Below are positions 4,942 to 7,162 of a DNA stretch of 7,162 nucleotides, one piece after another. Each line of letters starts with the position of its first letter. The first letter of the stretch is position 1. The notes below the pieces were generated by a model that worked only from the letters and a program-made list of their open reading frames with translations, searched no databases and was not told the DNA's origin. The DNA comes from an uncultured Clostridia bacterium (GTDB lineage: Bacteria; Bacillota; Clostridia; Oscillospirales; Oscillospiraceae): assembly GCA_947177005.1 (NCBI GenBank), contig CAMWSZ010000142.1:1-7162 (forward strand). Reading direction: 5' to 3'. A program made the translations under genes and the position numbers.

Positions 4942-6843
4942 TTACGGGTAAAGAATGTCTCTGCCCTCCGCCAGCTTCATAATCTTTGCGAAAAGGTCAG
5001 AGTATATTTTCCATGTGGACGGCATGAGGTCTTGCACCACCGCCTTTGTCTCCTCGTCGCCGGAAAAGAAAAGCGAACCGAACGTTGCAAATGTTTCGCT
5101 GGTTGCCCCATTGCCGTCCCGGTCTTTGTTATACTTTGGCGGATGTCCCCAGAAACCGGACTTGTAGAGAGGTATCCGATCTTTTGTGACAAGGCCAACG
5201 GCATCAGTAAACATATCAATCTGTGCCCTTGCCTTGCCTGTTTTGAAATTGTCTCGAAGCCAGAAAATCAAGGTTTCCTTTGTGTCCTGCGATATCCGGC
5301 TCAATGATTTTATAGTCTTGAAGTCGGCATCAAGGTCAAGCTCGAGGCGTTTCGCGTTTCTCTCACCAACAGCGCGGTTTATAACAGACACAATGTCGTC
5401 TTCTATCGCCTTGAGCAGCTTTTTCCCGGTTTCGGTTGAGGTGCTTGTAATAGCGGATGTAGAAACCGTAGAGACGCCGTTCGTGTTCTCAAAGTCGATG
5501 CCCATTTTTGCGAGTATATGATCGAGTTGGTGGCACTCCTCATGGAATTTCGTGTGCCACGCCGCAGTCTGACCAGTTCCTGCGTGGCGTTCCCAAAATG
5601 GATCATCAATATCCATTCTGACCTTTTTATCGTCTGGATAGTAAGCTCCATAGTTTTTGAGGTGATACAAATTTTTTGCGTGATTTACGGACATTTTATC
5701 GTATAGCTGGAGCTGTTCATCCGTCATCCTATCCAGTATCGCCCCGAACTCCGCCCTTTGTGGCTCTGTGAGCTGCATATCGAACTTGCCCTTGATGGAG
5801 GATACAAGGCTTTCCCTGTTCATTGTAGGCGTGGCGGGAGTGGGTGTCAACGGAGCATCGTCCGTAAAGCCTGCAAGAGCCTTGTTGCGGTCTTCCAATT
5901 CCTTTTCCCACTTGTCGTCCAGCTCGTCGATTGCCTCTTGCTGGAGGCGTTGGCGTTCTTCAAGGGGCAGGCCGAGAACATCCTCATCGACAATTCCCTG
6001 TGTGGTACAGTGGCACTCAATACGCTCTCCCGGCGGGAGTGATGTGTCGCCGGGATACATAGGGTGATAGAAATTGCCGTCGGCTCCCAGCAGCTCAAAG
6101 GGCTGGTCTTTCGGGACCTTGCGCCCGTCCATGTCCTTGTGGTTCAGGCGAGGGCCGCTGACATAGGTTCCCGTGTGCCTCCACATTTTGGCCGAGGTGG
6201 AGGGGCTTTGCAGATACGCCTCCTGCTGTCCGGCCCGGTGAGCGGTGAGTACTTCCGTTATAGCAACCCGGCGGGCCTTGCGCCACTCGTCCCGGATACC
6301 GCTGTCAATGATTTTGCGGGTAAATTCAGGGATACCGATACCGCCCTCCAGTCCAGATGTCAAAATGGATTCTATTTCCGTGTGGCTGTTGAGCTTCATG
6401 ATCGCCGCCAGTTCTTGGCTCCAGTTTTGAACCCAAGCGGTTGTCTGTTTGGAGACTCGGACGATTTCGATGCTTGCCTTTGTGATGCTGTTTCCGTTTT
6501 CAATGGCAGAGAAATAAAAGCCCGCGAATTTACGAACGATTTCTCCGAACTCCTCCAGAAATATCGTTTGCAGGTCAGTTTGAAGGGTATCGCCCTCTTT
6601 GAGTTTGGGCCATATGTCCATTTGGAACTGTGCGAGGCTGTGCGCCTTTTTGACTGCCTTGATAATGTAATCGGTTTCCGACAGAAGGGCCGCCGCTACG
6701 CGCTCCTCCAGAGTGGAAACGGCATTGACCGTCTCCTGCGGCTCGATATAGCCCTCGCCGCCCAGCGTGGCCGCAAGGTCGCTGTCAGCCTTGGCGATGT
6801 ATGCGTCAATGGCTTTAATGAGCTTGCCGCAACGTATGCACAT
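4942..6843 (-). CDS. MuF minor head protein fused to a C-terminal HExxH zincin domain (candidate polymorphic toxin)
   Basis: This is a 633-residue protein. The ATG at 6843 lies 2 bp after the portal stop, with an AAGGGGG ribosome binding site inside the end of the portal gene. Residues about 40-330 are a phage Mu F-like (SPP1 gp7-like) head morphogenesis region. Its signature is RRVAITEVLTAHRAGQQEAY (191-210), then WRHTG (221-225), and then MYPGD (262-266) and PPGERIECHC (270-279). MuF proteins sit inside the procapsid near the portal and can be ejected with DNA. A Pro/Thr-rich linker (330-340) leads to a second domain (about 342-633) that is not part of MuF. It carries HEECH at 434-438 followed by D441, then SGFWGHPPKY (562-571) and SETFATF (582-588). 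H434, H438 and E583 could bind zinc, with E435 catalytic, as in gluzincin metalloproteases. About 145 residues lie between HExxH and E583. MuF domains with variable C-terminal enzyme domains are a known class of phage-encoded polymorphic toxins; the toxin role here is inference. A role in capsid maturation is the alternative. The MuF call is firm and the zincin call is likely. Confidence 0.9.
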   Translation of the reverse strand: MCIRCGKLIKAIDAYIAKADSDLAATLGGEGYIEPQETVNAVSTLEERVAAALLSETDYIIKAVKKAHSLAQFQMDIWPKLKEGDTLQTDLQTIFLEEFGEIVRKFAGFYFSAIENGNSITKASIEIVRVSKQTTAWVQNWSQELAAIMKLNSHTEIESILTSGLEGGIGIPEFTRKIIDSGIRDEWRKARRVAITEVLTAHRAGQQEAYLQSPSTSAKMWRHTGTYVSGPRLNHKDMDGRKVPKDQPFELLGADGNFYHPMYPGDTSLPPGERIECHCTTQGIVDEDVLGLPLEERQRLQQEAIDELDDKWEKELEDRNKALAGFTDDAPLTPTPATPTMNRESLVSSIKGKFDMQLTEPQRAEFGAILDRMTDEQLQLYDKMSVNHAKNLYHLKNYGAYYPDDKKVRMDIDDPFWERHAGTGQTAAWHTKFHEECHQLDHILAKMGIDFENTNGVSTVSTSAITSTSTETGKKLLKAIEDDIVSVINRAVGERNAKRLELDLDADFKTIKSLSRISQDTKETLIFWLRDNFKTGKARAQIDMFTDAVGLVTKDRIPLYKSGFWGHPPKYNKDRDGNGATSETFATFGSLFFSGDEETKAVVQDLMPSTWKIYSDLFAKIMKLAEGRDILYP

Positions 6844-6845
6844 AG

Positions 6846-7162
6846 CTACGCCCCCTTGTCTATTTTCAGCAGGAGGCTCCGAACCTCTTTCATGACCGCC
6901 ACCACTGCGTCGTCGTTGTGGCTGGCAGCCTTTTCGATTTGCTTTTGCAGGCTCATGGCAAGGTCATTTATGTCCTGTCCTGTTCCTGCGCCGCTGCCCT
7001 GCGTCTTTTGATAGGCAAGGGGAATATTGCCCCATTCTCCCGGATAGTCCTCAGAGGTTTCGCCCAGAGAATTGAGTGCAATTTCCTTTGCCTTGTTCGG
7101 AGTGAGACCCCCGGCGTTATTGCAGACGGTGAGCAGCTTATACAAATCGTCCGGGTTGGAGA
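6846..7162 (-). CDS. Phage portal protein, C-terminal end (partial)
   Basis: The reading frame is open to the right edge of the window, so only the last 104 residues are visible, starting SNPDDLYKLLTV. The stop is TAG at 6848-6846. A TTG at 7145 could be read as a start, but the in-frame sequence continues upstream, so it is not the real one. The visible part contains the segment GGLTPNKAKEIALNSLGE followed by YPGEWGNIPLAYQKT. This is the typical end of SPP1/PBSX-type portals, where a 'G-LTPN-AR' helix follows the crown region. The tail is a charged helix with Gln and Lys. The portal forms the dodecameric ring at the head vertex through which DNA is packaged and to which the neck attaches. 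The next gene, a MuF protein, starts 2 bp after the stop, the usual portal-MuF pairing. The family call rests on this short C-terminus and on synteny. Confidence 0.85.
   Translation of the reverse strand, partial: SNPDDLYKLLTVCNNAGGLTPNKAKEIALNSLGETSEDYPGEWGNIPLAYQKTQGSGAGTGQDINDLAMSLQKQIEKAASHNDDAVVAVMKEVRSLLLKIDKGA

Noticed and set aside
6028..6055. 8-bp inverted repeat (TCCCGGCG / CGCCGGGA, 12-nt loop) in the MuF gene
   Set aside because: No T-run follows it and it is explained by the codons of two nearby PGD/PPGE motifs, so it is probably chance.
6064..7011. 315-residue plus-strand ORF
   Set aside because: It is antisense to the portal end and MuF domain, both clearly coding on the minus strand.
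1..7162. tRNA genes, CRISPR arrays, insertion sequences, attachment sites
   Set aside because: No cloverleaf, regular repeat-spacer pattern, transposase or terminal repeat was seen. The window is filled by compact phage structural genes.

Overview
The window is a block of head and head-to-tail connector genes from a tailed, probably contractile-tailed (PBSX/skin-like) prophage or phage. All real genes lie on the minus strand, so transcription runs from the right edge to the left edge. The gene order closely follows the Bacillus subtilis skin/PBSX morphogenesis operon: portal, MuF minor head protein, small ORF, XkdF-type protease, major capsid, YqbF-like, YqbG-like, YqbH-like, HK97 gp10-like (YqbI), YqbJ-like tail terminator. 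Base composition is mid-50s percent G+C by eye and ribosome binding sites are strong (AAGGAGG type). Together these suggest a moderately GC-rich Firmicutes host, for example a gut Clostridia member. The host assignment is inference.

Region by region, right to left. At 7162-6846 is the C-terminal end of the portal protein, cut by the window edge. At 6843-4942 is a 633-residue MuF-domain head protein. It has a long C-terminal extension with an HExxH zinc-protease motif and a downstream Glu, the architecture of phage-borne MuF polymorphic toxins. At 4930-4688 is an 80-residue, very acidic protein of unknown function, followed at 4681-4651 by a clear intrinsic terminator for the minus strand. At 4610-3315 is an XkdF-like capsid maturation protease with a long scaffold-like tail. 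At 3293-2370 is the major capsid protein. At 2354-1818 is a YqbF-like protein with two SAP/HeH-like segments. At 1802-1401, 1389-1024 and 1024-479 are the connector, stopper and gp10-like neck/tail-completion proteins. At 468-1 is a tail terminator protein, cut by the left edge, with the ribosome binding site of the next gene (expected to be the tail sheath) inside its 3' end.

The genes are packed with gaps of 0-25 bp. The only larger gap (4611-4687) holds the terminator. No plus-strand gene is supported. Portal, MuF protein, protease/scaffold and capsid protein build the procapsid; the four following proteins close the head and join it to the tail. The item most worth pursuing is the MuF-zincin fusion together with the small acidic gene and terminator directly downstream, which could be a self-contained effector/immunity cargo inserted between structural genes.
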